A stretch of DNA of 46,553 bases, taken from contig CAIWAN010000049.1 of the NCBI GenBank assembly GCA_903910705.1, positions 1 to 46,553 of the forward strand. Direction: 5' to 3'. Each line of letters starts with the position of its first letter. Position 1 is the stretch's first letter. Positions 6,972 through 14,871 of this stretch are shown in pieces. This DNA comes from an uncultured Candidatus Marinamargulisbacteria bacterium (GTDB lineage: Bacteria > Margulisbacteria > Riflemargulisbacteria > GWF2-35-9). Under the pieces are notes generated by a model. The model saw nothing but the letters and a program-made list of their open reading frames with translations, was not told the DNA's origin and searched no databases. Both the position numbers and the translations under genes were made by a program.

Positions 6972-8920
6972 CCCTGATCTCGTTAAAAGGCGTCTCGAAG
7001 TCCTACGTCATGGGGCCGACACGGCTTGCGGCTCTCAAGCAGATCGATTTGACCATCGAGTCCGGCGAATTTGTCGCTATCATGGGCGCTTCAGGGTCTG
7101 GCAAGTCGACCCTCCTGCATATTTTGGGACTGCTCGATGTCCCCGAGACCGGTATTTATCAACTCGGTGACGATAATATCAGCACATTGTCGGACGAAGC
7201 GTTGGCCGATCTACGCAATCAGAAGCTAGGGTTTGTTTTTCAACAATTCCATTTACTCTCAGGGATAAACGCCCTCGACAATGTCCAGATGCCACGGGTT
7301 TATTCGCTTCGTGGGGGGGATGACAAAAACGATGCCATCGCCAAACTGACGGCCGTCGGGCTCAAAGACCGCGTCCACCATTTGCCCAACGAGCTTTCTG
7401 GGGGTGAACGACAACGGGTGGCCATCGCCAGAGCGCTTATTAATGATCCGATCCTCGTCCTTGCCGATGAGCCCACGGGTAACCTCGACACCAAAAGCGA
7501 AGAAGAGATCATGGCGATCTTGGAATCGCTGAACGCTGAGGGCATCACGATCGTCATGGTCACCCACGAGATGGAGATCGCCGCCCGCGCAAAACGCATC
7601 ATTACCATGCGTGACGGCAATATCTTGTCTGACGTGGTCAAGAGCAAGTCGGTCAAAAAATCGCCTCAGATCGTCTCGCCCCCGACCCCCATTAAAACGA
7701 TGTTCGTGGCGCAGATCTGGGAAGACATCCGCCAAGCGTTCCGATCGATCGGGGTCAATAAAACACGGAGCTTTTTATCGATGCTGGGCATATTTATCGG
7801 GGTGGGCGCGGTCATCACGATGTTAGCGCTCGGGACCGGCGCCACGAACGCCATCAAGAAAGACTTGTCGACATTGGGGTCGAACCTACTCATCGTTCGG
7901 TCGGGGGCGTCACATAATCAGGGCGTGTCGATGGGCGTGGGGTCGGGAACAGAGCTCTCGATCCTAGACTCGGCACGGCTACAAAAACTCCCCACCGTAA
8001 AAACTGTCTCCGCCATCGTTTCTGGACGTGCCCAAGTCGTCAATGGCAACAAAAACTGGAACACCCAAGTCCAAGGCGTCGAGCCCAGTTATGCCAATAT
8101 CCACTATGAAAGTATCCCACAAGGCCGATTTTTTAATGCTGACGAAAACAGTCAACGGGAACGCGTGGCCATCATTGGTCTTACGGTTGCCACTCAACTC
8201 TTTGGAACCGAGTCGCCGCTTGGACGAACGATCAAAATCAACCGAAATTCATTCCGCGTCATCGGCCTCTTGCCCGCCAAAGGGTTCTCCATGGGGCGTG
8301 ACGGCGATGACCAGATCATTATCCCGATCCACACCGCCATGTACCGATTATTGGGAAGCGACCATATCGGCTCCTTGGAGGTTGAGATAAAATCCGAAGA
8401 CCTACTGGCAATCTCAAAGACAACCATCACCAACACCCTAAAAAAGGCGTATCGCATTCCGGCTGACAATGAAGATTTTCTTGATATTCGGGATCTATCC
8501 GAGATCCAAAAAGCCATCAAGAGCACCGTCGGCACCATGTCCGCCCTACTCGGCGCCGTTGCAGCGATCTCGCTCATTGTCGGGGGTATCGGCATTATGA
8601 ATATCATGCTCGTCTCGGTCGCCGAACGAACACGTGAGATCGGGATCCGCAAGGCACTCGGCGCGACCAAGAAAAGTATTCAGTCACAGTTCTTAGTCGA
8701 AGCAATCATATTGACCCTCTTGGGAGGGATACTCGGCATCATCTTGGGAGAAGGCATTAGCCAAATACTGAAACTCTTTACGGGTTGGCCGATGCAGATC
8801 GGACTCAACAGCGTTATCGTCGCCACAGTATTCCCCACCCTTATCGGGTTGTTCTTTGGCTACTACCCTGCTCGACAAGCAGCTCGACTCAACACCATCG
8901 ATGCCTTACGATATGAGTAA
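6968..8920 (+). CDS. macB: MacB-like ABC transporter, ATPase fused to permease
   Basis: 650 residues. The N-terminal ATPase has Walker A GASGSGKST (40-48), signature LSGGERQ (143-149) and Walker B ILVLADEP (162-169). A linker follows, then an FtsX-type permease: one membrane segment near 275-295, a large periplasmic domain, and three C-terminal membrane segments (for example ALLGAVAAISLIVGGIGIM). This is the layout of MacB, which drives export of macrolides, peptides or lipoproteins by mechanotransmission through an adaptor and TolC. The cargo is not known. It is the third gene of the operon; its stop overlaps the recO start by one base. Confidence 0.93.
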   Translation: MTLISLKGVSKSYVMGPTRLAALKQIDLTIESGEFVAIMGASGSGKSTLLHILGLLDVPETGIYQLGDDNISTLSDEALADLRNQKLGFVFQQFHLLSGINALDNVQMPRVYSLRGGDDKNDAIAKLTAVGLKDRVHHLPNELSGGERQRVAIARALINDPILVLADEPTGNLDTKSEEEIMAILESLNAEGITIVMVTHEMEIAARAKRIITMRDGNILSDVVKSKSVKKSPQIVSPPTPIKTMFVAQIWEDIRQAFRSIGVNKTRSFLSMLGIFIGVGAVITMLALGTGATNAIKKDLSTLGSNLLIVRSGASHNQGVSMGVGSGTELSILDSARLQKLPTVKTVSAIVSGRAQVVNGNKNWNTQVQGVEPSYANIHYESIPQGRFFNADENSQRERVAIIGLTVATQLFGTESPLGRTIKINRNSFRVIGLLPAKGFSMGRDGDDQIIIPIHTAMYRLLGSDHIGSLEVEIKSEDLLAISKTTITNTLKKAYRIPADNEDFLDIRDLSEIQKAIKSTVGTMSALLGAVAAISLIVGGIGIMNIMLVSVAERTREIGIRKALGATKKSIQSQFLVEAIILTLLGGILGIILGEGISQILKLFTGWPMQIGLNSVIVATVFPTLIGLFFGYYPARQAARLNTIDALRYE

Positions 8921-9450
8921 TGGAAGCCATAGAAGCCATCAACCTTCGTTCGTTCGATTATCGCGATAGCAGCCTTATCGTCGTAGCGTTCTCACGGGAA
9001 TATGGGCGAGTTTCGCTTCTCGCACGCGGGGCGAAAAAATCAGCAAAATCCTCAACAGGGCTACTGCAATCGTTTTGTCATAATCGCTATATTTTGGGGC
9101 ACAAACGCGACCTAAGCATTATTACTTCGATCGATAGCTTGAACACCTTTGCCGAGCTATCCGTCGACCTCGACCGGATACAGGCAGGCTATGAATGTCT
9201 ACACCTTATCCAAGCCGTCGTTCAAGACGATCATGCCGCCCCAAAGCTCTTTGACCTTTGCCAAAACACCCTGAAAGCCCTTTGCACCCTCCCCAAAGAT
9301 AACCTGTCGGGGCTGCTTCGTCAGTTCAAGACTCAGCTTCTCCATGAGGAAGGGCTACTCCAACATGCAGAAACGATCCCCGATAATATCGATGAGCTGG
9401 TTGAGCAATATATTCATACAAGGCCAATCAACCTCAGCCCGTCACTTTAA
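8920..9450 (+). CDS. recO: RecO-like DNA repair protein, short form
   Basis: 176 residues. The N-terminal OB-fold region fits RecO: LRSFDYRDSSLIVVAFSREYGRV (start of the block at residue 9), then LLARGAKKS. A helical region follows. RecO loads RecA onto SSB-coated DNA with RecR. Usual RecO length is about 230-250 residues with a zinc-binding cysteine cluster; here the C-terminus is short and no CxxC pair is present. The gene starts in the macB stop (TAATG). It is the last gene of the efflux operon, a link that is probably positional only. Confidence 0.75.
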   Translation: MEAIEAINLRSFDYRDSSLIVVAFSREYGRVSLLARGAKKSAKSSTGLLQSFCHNRYILGHKRDLSIITSIDSLNTFAELSVDLDRIQAGYECLHLIQAVVQDDHAAPKLFDLCQNTLKALCTLPKDNLSGLLRQFKTQLLHEEGLLQHAETIPDNIDELVEQYIHTRPINLSPSL

Positions 9451-9452
9451 AG

Positions 9453-9474
9453 ATTTTGGACTCGAGTCCAAAAT
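9453..9474. repeat. Perfect 22-base palindrome
   Basis: ATTTTGGACTC followed directly by GAGTCCAAAAT, a perfect inverted repeat starting 2 bases after the recO stop. As RNA it would form an 8-10 bp hairpin with little T tail, so it could end the recO message weakly or be a binding site near the glycosyltransferase promoter. Confidence 0.7.
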
Positions 9475-9491
9475 TCGCCACGTAGCGACAA

Positions 9492-9542
9492 TTGCCAGCC
9501 CATTCCCTGCACTTTATACTTCGCCCCGATACCTGTTATACT
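9492..9542 (+). promoter_or_regulatory. Promoter region of the GT4 gene
   Basis: Two overlapping sigma70-type options exist. TTGCCA (9492-9497), 17 bases, TATACT (9515-9520) would give a leader of about 23 bases. TGTTATACT (9534-9542), an extended -10 only 7 bases before ATG 9550, would give a leaderless message. Confidence 0.55.
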
Positions 9543-9549
9543 GGAAAAG

Positions 9550-10695
9550 ATGAATATCGCCATCTTTTCTGACACGTATCTCCCCCAGATCAATGGTGTG
9601 GTGACCTCTATGGAAATGTTTCGTGAGGCGCTCGAGAAAAAGGGCCACAATGTCTACATTTTTGCCCCTCAAATTCGCGGGAAAAAACATCAAGACGATG
9701 CGAATGTTTTTCGTTTTGCGTCGACAACCTTTTTATTCCAACCCGAATACCGCATTTCCTTGCCTTATTCACGCGCTATCAACAAATTCGCCAAACTGGA
9801 CATCGACATCATCCACTCCCAGACCCCTTTTACCATGGGGCTTCTGGCCGTTTACCTCGCCAAGCGACACAATATCCCGCTCGTTCACACGTATCACACC
9901 TTATTTTCGGAATATGTCCACTACCTCCCCATCCCTACCGATTACTCCAAACAATTCGCGATATGGGTCAGCAAGTCCTATTGCAATGTTAATCAGCTCA
10001 TTATTGCCCCCACTGAGCAGATCAAAACCGAACTCATTAAATATAATGTCACGACCCCGATCGAGGTCATCCCGACCGGCATCAAGATCACCGATGTTCA
10101 CAAGGTTCAAACCGCCGAAGTGGAGGCGCAGTTCAAACTCACCAAGGACAAGATCTATTTATCGACGATATCTCGACTCGGAAAAGAAAAGAACGTCCCT
10201 TTTTTACTGCACGCGTTCAAACTGATCCATGATGTCTACCCGAATACCGGCCTCATTATTATGGGGGATGGCCCCGAACGAAAAGCACTCGACCGAGAAG
10301 CGACAAAACTCGGCATTCGTGACGATATTGTCTTTACGGGCTACATCGACCGATCCCAAATTTTCCCGCTCCTCAAGATCTCGACACTGTTTGTTTTTGC
10401 CAGTAAAACAGAGACACAAGGTCTCGTCATCCTCGAGGCGATGTCGATGAAAAAACCCGTTGTGGCGATCGATGCCATGGGGGTTAGCAGTGTCCTTGAG
10501 GACAATCAAGGCGGCTACCTGACCCACGATGATCCAACCCACTTTAGCCAATGCGTCATCGCGCTCCTCAGCAATGCCGAAACCTACGAACAGAAATGCC
10601 TCGAAGCCTACAAGAAAGCGACGGCTCTTTCCTCGAATAAAATGGCCAGAAAACTCCTCAATTGTTACAAATCCCTCCTCTCATCCCCCAAATAA
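9550..10695 (+). CDS. GT4-family glycosyltransferase
   Basis: A 381-residue GT-B enzyme. The N-terminal half begins MNIAIFSDTYLPQINGVVTS, typical of glycosyltransferases that glucosylate diacylglycerol or phosphatidylinositol, with HTYHTLFSEY in the acceptor domain. The C-terminal half has STISRLGKEKN and the E-x7-E nucleotide-sugar site in SKTETQGLVILEAM. Closest by eye to 1,2-diacylglycerol 3-glucosyltransferase and related mannosyltransferases, so a role in glycolipid synthesis at the inner face of the membrane is likely. It is transcribed from its own promoter; the next gene overlaps its end. Confidence 0.88.
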   Translation: MNIAIFSDTYLPQINGVVTSMEMFREALEKKGHNVYIFAPQIRGKKHQDDANVFRFASTTFLFQPEYRISLPYSRAINKFAKLDIDIIHSQTPFTMGLLAVYLAKRHNIPLVHTYHTLFSEYVHYLPIPTDYSKQFAIWVSKSYCNVNQLIIAPTEQIKTELIKYNVTTPIEVIPTGIKITDVHKVQTAEVEAQFKLTKDKIYLSTISRLGKEKNVPFLLHAFKLIHDVYPNTGLIIMGDGPERKALDREATKLGIRDDIVFTGYIDRSQIFPLLKISTLFVFASKTETQGLVILEAMSMKKPVVAIDAMGVSSVLEDNQGGYLTHDDPTHFSQCVIALLSNAETYEQKCLEAYKKATALSSNKMARKLLNCYKSLLSSPK

Positions 10696-11381
10696 ATTTC
10701 GTCCCTCTTTCGGGGAAATGCCGATGGAACTGCCTTCAATGTTCGCTACCCAAGGCCAACACCCCACACGCTATAGAGAAATTGATCGAACTCAGCCCCC
10801 CCCGAACCTTGAATTGTTTCAGCCATATGACACGCGATCTTTCGGCCATTACTCAGCATTTGCCCTTAATTCGAAAGAAAAGACAGCGATGGGCCGCCAT
10901 TCATCAAGGTTGGCAACACAACGAACTGGTTGACGAAAAACCCGACCGGATCTTCTTTCCACTGTTCTCGCTTGATCGGACAAACCACAACACCCTTACC
11001 GGATCAGAATCCTTTGACGCCCTCATTAGCAACCTCAACCATACCCCAAAGCCGATTGTTAAACGGGTACTTTTCTATGCAAATAAAGACAACTTTTCTG
11101 AGCTAGCCGATCTGGACAGTTTTGCCTACGCCCTCAATACACAGGTTTGGATTATTCCCTACGATCTTTTCTCGAATGATGATTTTACACACGAAGAAAT
11201 GCTTTACTTCAAACGACTCAATTCGTCCCCGCGACTGTTTGTTCACCCCGCCCATTTAATGGGGACCGACAAACACATCTCGCAAACGGGGCAATGCCAT
11301 TTACTCAAAGTCGAAGCGTCCTTCTTGCCATGGACCGCCATTTGGAGTACTTATTGGGGCTTAAAACGGATGGGCGGATGA
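10662..11381 (+). CDS. Compact CxxxCxxC protein, radical-SAM-like
   Basis: 239 residues from a TTG start at 10662; no ATG or GTG lies in frame before the key motif. Near the N-terminus, FVPLSGKCRWNCLQC has three cysteines spaced CxxxCxxC, the [4Fe-4S] binding motif of radical SAM enzymes. The rest is unlike a standard radical SAM barrel: there is no GGEP-type block and the protein is short. A strand-rich middle (KRVLFYANKDNF, TQVWIIPYDLF) could be barrel remnants. The TTG start overlaps the 3' end of the glycosyltransferase gene by 34 bases, so the two are likely cotranscribed. Function unknown; the radical-SAM label rests only on the motif. Confidence 0.65.
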   Translation: MLQIPPLIPQINFVPLSGKCRWNCLQCSLPKANTPHAIEKLIELSPPRTLNCFSHMTRDLSAITQHLPLIRKKRQRWAAIHQGWQHNELVDEKPDRIFFPLFSLDRTNHNTLTGSESFDALISNLNHTPKPIVKRVLFYANKDNFSELADLDSFAYALNTQVWIIPYDLFSNDDFTHEEMLYFKRLNSSPRLFVHPAHLMGTDKHISQTGQCHLLKVEASFLPWTAIWSTYWGLKRMGG

Positions 11382-11666
11382 TCAACTAGCCCAATAATTT
11401 GGCCTTCGATGTTGATGAGCAAAGGCTGTCACGAGGATAGAATCTTGTAGAACTTGATAAACGATATAATAGGGAAAACCTTTAACAACAAATCGTTGAT
11501 GCTTTTTATAAAAAAAGCGACCGGAAGATGGAAACTTCCGAATAATCTTTAAACTGTGGATGGCCTCAATGACAAATAAGCTTGATACAAAAGTCGTCTC
11601 CTGACGGTAATACTGGATAATCTCATCAAACTCATTTTTTGCAGCCTCACTGACAACTAATTTCAT
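11382..11666 (-). CDS. ParE/RelE-family toxin
   Basis: 94 residues: helix hairpin VSEAAKNEFDEIIQYYRQE, then SLKIIRKFPSSGRFF, RFVVKGFPYYIVYQVL and a C-terminal strand ending AFAHQHRRPNYW. This pattern is that of plasmid-stabilisation ParE toxins, which poison gyrase or, in RelE relatives, cut mRNA. The antitoxin gene precedes it with a 4-base ATGA overlap. It is convergent with the radical-SAM-like gene and the stops abut, so the pair sits tightly between two chromosomal genes. Confidence 0.88.
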   Translation of the reverse strand: MKLVVSEAAKNEFDEIIQYYRQETTFVSSLFVIEAIHSLKIIRKFPSSGRFFYKKHQRFVVKGFPYYIVYQVLQDSILVTAFAHQHRRPNYWAS

Positions 11667-11872
11667 TGATATTCCCGAATAAAGTCATCAAGATCGATCG
11701 TTTTCAACGCCCCTTGTTGAACCGCGACAAGTCTCCGCTCGGCTTCTTCCCCCCACATTTTATCAATATCCGGCTGCCCTACATCGACACTCTCAAGAAT
11801 AATATTGGCTAAACGAAATTTATCCAAAGGCTTTAATTTCAAGCTTTCTTCAACCAAGGTTTCAATCGTCAC
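11663..11872 (-). CDS. Addiction-module antitoxin
   Basis: 69 residues, helical and acidic. The N-terminal phrase VEESLKLKPLDKFRLANIILESVD and the later WGEEAERRL match the short addiction-module antitoxin family that pairs with ParE/RelE-type toxins. It has no clear DNA-binding domain. A purine-rich AAGGT stretch lies just upstream of the start in the leader. It neutralises the toxin encoded downstream. Confidence 0.85.
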   Translation of the reverse strand: MTIETLVEESLKLKPLDKFRLANIILESVDVGQPDIDKMWGEEAERRLVAVQQGALKTIDLDDFIREYQ

Positions 11873-11969
11873 CTTTCACCTCCGAAGGAAATTACTATAA
11901 AACATCCTACACGACATCGACCCAATTTGTTAAGAATGAATACGCGCAAATGAAAAATCACTTCTTTTT

Positions 11970-11999
11970 TTGACTTTCCCATCAAAATCTAACTATAAT
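11970..11999 (+). promoter_or_regulatory. Strong sigma70-type promoter, nearly leaderless
   Basis: TTGACT (11970-11975), 18 bases, TATAAT (11994-11999). The start codon of the next gene is at 12009, only 9 bases after the -10, so transcription would begin 2-3 bases before the ATG and there is no ribosome site. Confidence 0.75.
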
Positions 12000-12008
12000 G
12001 TAAAGACA

Positions 12009-13058
12009 ATGAAACGCTTCCTCATTATCCTTATTGGAATTCTAACCCTGTCTACGTCCTTTGGGCTCGATATATGGCTGACGGTTGATCCAAGCCAAGA
12101 AACACTGGTTAAGCAACATATCACCCATTTTTTCCCCCAAGCGAATATTCGTGTTTTCTATTGGGATACGGCTCTTCCTCAGATCACTAAACTCATAAAA
12201 AAGAAAAAGCACCCCGACATTCTGCTGACGGGGCATACCTTCGTTCCTTTTATCGCTCAGTACACCTCTTCATTTAGCCAAGTCGACCCGCTCTTCTGGG
12301 ATGTCCGAGCCCTTTATGTATGGGGAAAAAACACGCAACTTCCGGTAAATGATTGGGCCAACACGCTCTATTATATGCAAACCCATCAACAATTTATTGC
12401 ATTTCCCAATAGCTGGACCCCCGACTCTTTCTATAATTTTCAGTCCTTTTTTAATGACCAACTCCCCTTTTGGATCAGCCAAACGCCCCTATCCCCCCAA
12501 AGTATGGCCTATACCGCCAAACTTCTGACGACGCTTAAAACCGTCTACCCCGCTCTTTTCACCAATAAGCCCGTCGAAGCGTTCCTTCATAAAGACAACT
12601 TCGCCATTATTTCCGGCGTATGGATGTTCAATTTGTTAAAACAACAAAAAGATCCGTTCTCCGTCTTCCCTGTCCCCGAATCTCAAAATGGAAGTCGAGA
12701 GTTCAAGGGAGCCTATGTCGCTCTATTTTTTGGCGATAAAATCAAACAAAAGAGTGCACGTCAGATCATGAATTCTTACAAATTTCAAAAGGATCTTTGG
12801 CCGATCCTTCAGCTCCTCCCCAATAATGCTCAGCTTCAAAACGAGATCGCCAAAGACCCTCAAATTGCCACGCTACTCGAGATCACCAAGTCAACCAAGT
12901 GGGCCAGTACCGCCGAGCCCAAGGTTCTTCAAGACCGCATGAATGTCTTGAACATGATCCTTCATAACAAGAAAATGCAAAAGGAATTCAATGAACCCAA
13001 AGCCTTGCGATTATTTGCCAACAAGCTGTACGTTACGTGGTCTAAATGGTTTAATTAG
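12009..13058 (+). CDS. Orphan extracellular solute-binding protein, MalE-like
   Basis: 349 residues. A signal peptide (KRFLIILIGILTLSTSFG) precedes a two-lobed binding protein. The C-terminal lobe has the sugar-binding-protein pattern FLHKDNFAIISGVWMFNLLKQ followed by the SVFPVPES and AYVALFFGDK segments. No lipobox cysteine is seen, so it is probably a soluble periplasmic protein. No ABC permease or ATPase of the sugar type is nearby, so partner and ligand are unknown. ATG 12009 is chosen over an earlier in-frame start at 11970 because that one falls on the -35 box. Confidence 0.75.
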   Translation: MKRFLIILIGILTLSTSFGLDIWLTVDPSQETLVKQHITHFFPQANIRVFYWDTALPQITKLIKKKKHPDILLTGHTFVPFIAQYTSSFSQVDPLFWDVRALYVWGKNTQLPVNDWANTLYYMQTHQQFIAFPNSWTPDSFYNFQSFFNDQLPFWISQTPLSPQSMAYTAKLLTTLKTVYPALFTNKPVEAFLHKDNFAIISGVWMFNLLKQQKDPFSVFPVPESQNGSREFKGAYVALFFGDKIKQKSARQIMNSYKFQKDLWPILQLLPNNAQLQNEIAKDPQIATLLEITKSTKWASTAEPKVLQDRMNVLNMILHNKKMQKEFNEPKALRLFANKLYVTWSKWFN

Positions 13059-13065
13059 ATCCACA

Positions 13066-13617
13066 ATGGATCTCCTTTTTACCAAAGAAATTACAGACGT
13101 CCTCCTCGGCATCGCTCGTGACGCAATCGGGGCCCAATTAAATAATAAACCTATTCACTTAATTGAAAACTCGGATCCCGAATTAGAACAGGTTCTGGGA
13201 GTATTCGTCACCCTTTCTTTAGACGGAAAACTTAGAGGCTGCATCGGCAATATTATCGGCCAATATCCGCTATATTTAGGTGTTCAAAACATGGCGATAC
13301 AAGCCGCTTTTCATGACCCCCGCTTTCCTTCGCTTACCCCTGAGGAATTTGACGCCCTTCATATTGAGATCAGTATTCTGTCGCCGTTAACCCCCATACA
13401 CCCCCAACAGGTCAAGGTCGGCACCCACGGGCTTTTACTTCGATACCATGGACTCTCGGGTGTACTGCTCCCCCAAGTTCCGACCGAACAGGGTTGGGAT
13501 AAAAAAGAGTACTTAGAAGGGCTTGCGCATAAAGCCGGCGTTTCGATTGACGCCTTGAATCACAAGGACGCGCAGCTATACGGATTCACAGCGACGATCC
13601 TCAAAGAGGCATCCTAA
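13066..13617 (+). CDS. AMMECR1-domain protein
   Basis: 183 residues. The AMMECR1 signature LRGCIGNI is present in the block FVTLSLDGKLRGCIGNI, followed by AAFHDPRFPSLTPEEF and IEISILSPLTPI. GLLLRYHGLSGVLLPQVPTEQGWDK is the second conserved block. In many prokaryotes this domain travels with a Memo-like protein and a radical SAM enzyme (AmmeMemoRadiSam), with no settled function. Neither of those is adjacent here. It begins 7 bases after the solute-binding gene and ends by overlapping the next start, so it is part of the same operon. Confidence 0.92.
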   Translation: MDLLFTKEITDVLLGIARDAIGAQLNNKPIHLIENSDPELEQVLGVFVTLSLDGKLRGCIGNIIGQYPLYLGVQNMAIQAAFHDPRFPSLTPEEFDALHIEISILSPLTPIHPQQVKVGTHGLLLRYHGLSGVLLPQVPTEQGWDKKEYLEGLAHKAGVSIDALNHKDAQLYGFTATILKEAS

Positions 13618-13832
13618 TGGCAGGAAAAATAGACTTTCAACCCATTAGTTGGAACCGATTCGACCAGATGAAGGCACTCGACAATGCCTTCGCAAGAATT
13701 GAGGCCACGTCGATCCAAGCCATCGTTCCCGATGTTGAGATCAAGCAAACCGCCTCGATCAGTAAAGCGGCTTATTCTAACGATCAGATCAAGAGCGATG
13801 TCGTCGGCATGTTTTTTGACCGCTTTGCCTAA
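13617..13832 (+). CDS. Small protein of unknown function
   Basis: 71 residues, starting in the stop of the AMMECR1 gene (TAATG). It is mixed polar, without signal peptide, membrane segment or known motif; the C-terminus VVGMFFDRFA is hydrophobic. The tight overlap and the 7-base gap to the K+ channel gene argue that it is a real gene of this operon. I do not recognise it. Confidence 0.6.
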   Translation: MAGKIDFQPISWNRFDQMKALDNAFARIEATSIQAIVPDVEIKQTASISKAAYSNDQIKSDVVGMFFDRFA

Positions 13833-13839
13833 CACCCCC

Positions 13840-14865
13840 ATGATCCCGCTTCACGTTAAACGGAAAATATTCACCGCGATTTTGCTCTTCACCATTACGA
13901 TGGGCACGGGGATGTTGGGCTATCATCTCTTGTCGCCCACTTCAACATGGCTGGATGCGATCTATATGACCGTCATTACCCTCGCCACTGTGGGATATGG
14001 GGAGATCATTGACCTGAGTCATAATCCCGCTGGCCGAATCTTTACGATGGTTCTTATTCTCTTCGGCATGGGGAACATCTTGTTCGTTGCAAGTACCTTT
14101 ACCGAGTTTATTACCGATGGTGAGTTGCAAAAAATGATGAGGAGGCGGAAAATGCAGAAAATGATCGATCGTATCAATAACCATATCGTGCTTTGTGGAA
14201 GTGGACTGATCAATCGCAAGATCATCGACGAATTATTTGAAACGAGCACACCCTTTGTCCTGATTGCCCAAGACGAACACGAACTCGCTAGGCTCATCAC
14301 GCAACACCCTGATCTGTTGTATATTTCAGGTGATGCGTCTCATGATTCGGTTCTATTAGACGCGGGGATAAAAACAGCCAACGGCCTCATGACCGCCTTA
14401 ACCGATGACCGTGACAATCTCTTTGTTATTATTACCGCCAAGCGGTTAAATGATTCGCTACGTATTGTGTCGAGCGCCAATAATCCTGACAATATCGATA
14501 AATACAAAAGCGTTGGGGTCAACTCGATCATCTCCCCCAATCAAATCGGCGGGCTCCGCATGGCGTCCGAAATGATCCGCCCCTCGGTCGTCACGTTTCT
14601 TGATATTATGATGCGCGGTACCACGGGGCACACTCGATTTAGCGAAGTGGTCGTCGCGGCTGAGTCGTCGCTTGATGGCAAAACCATTGGAGAGATGCGT
14701 ATTCGCGACAAAACAGGGCTGGTCGTCATCTCGCTAAAACAAGTCAATGAGGATTCGTTTATGTACAACCCCGCACCCGATACTCGTCTTCAAACTGGCA
14801 CGGCCATCATTGTCATCGGCAGTGTCGAGCAAGTAGCCACACTGACGAAGTTAGCGCAAGGGTAA
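13840..14865 (+). CDS. Potassium channel with RCK/TrkA-N domain
   Basis: 341 residues. Two membrane helices (IFTAILLFTITMGTGMLGY and IFTMVLILFGMGNILFVAS) flank a pore loop with the selectivity filter TVGYGE at residues 50-55. The cytoplasmic part has an RCK Rossmann domain starting HIVLCGSGLINRKII near residue 112, and a TrkA-C domain at the end (SLDGKTIGEMRI...GTAIIVIGSVEQV). This is the MthK-like layout; tetramers open in response to ligands such as Ca2+ or nucleotides. ATG 13840 is chosen because upstream in-frame codons read through the previous gene. It is convergent with the next gene, 6 bases away. Confidence 0.95.
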   Translation: MIPLHVKRKIFTAILLFTITMGTGMLGYHLLSPTSTWLDAIYMTVITLATVGYGEIIDLSHNPAGRIFTMVLILFGMGNILFVASTFTEFITDGELQKMMRRRKMQKMIDRINNHIVLCGSGLINRKIIDELFETSTPFVLIAQDEHELARLITQHPDLLYISGDASHDSVLLDAGIKTANGLMTALTDDRDNLFVIITAKRLNDSLRIVSSANNPDNIDKYKSVGVNSIISPNQIGGLRMASEMIRPSVVTFLDIMMRGTTGHTRFSEVVVAAESSLDGKTIGEMRIRDKTGLVVISLKQVNEDSFMYNPAPDTRLQTGTAIIVIGSVEQVATLTKLAQG

Positions 14866-14871
14866 GCGCTC

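Noticed and set aside
10662-13617. AmmeMemoRadiSam system (AMMECR1 plus the CxxxCxxC protein)
   Set aside because: The CxxxCxxC protein is too short and too far away, a toxin-antitoxin pair lies between, and no Memo protein is present.
13684-13839. Upstream extension of the K+ channel gene
   Set aside because: It overlaps the small protein gene in another frame and reads as Arg/Ser/Pro-rich non-protein sequence.
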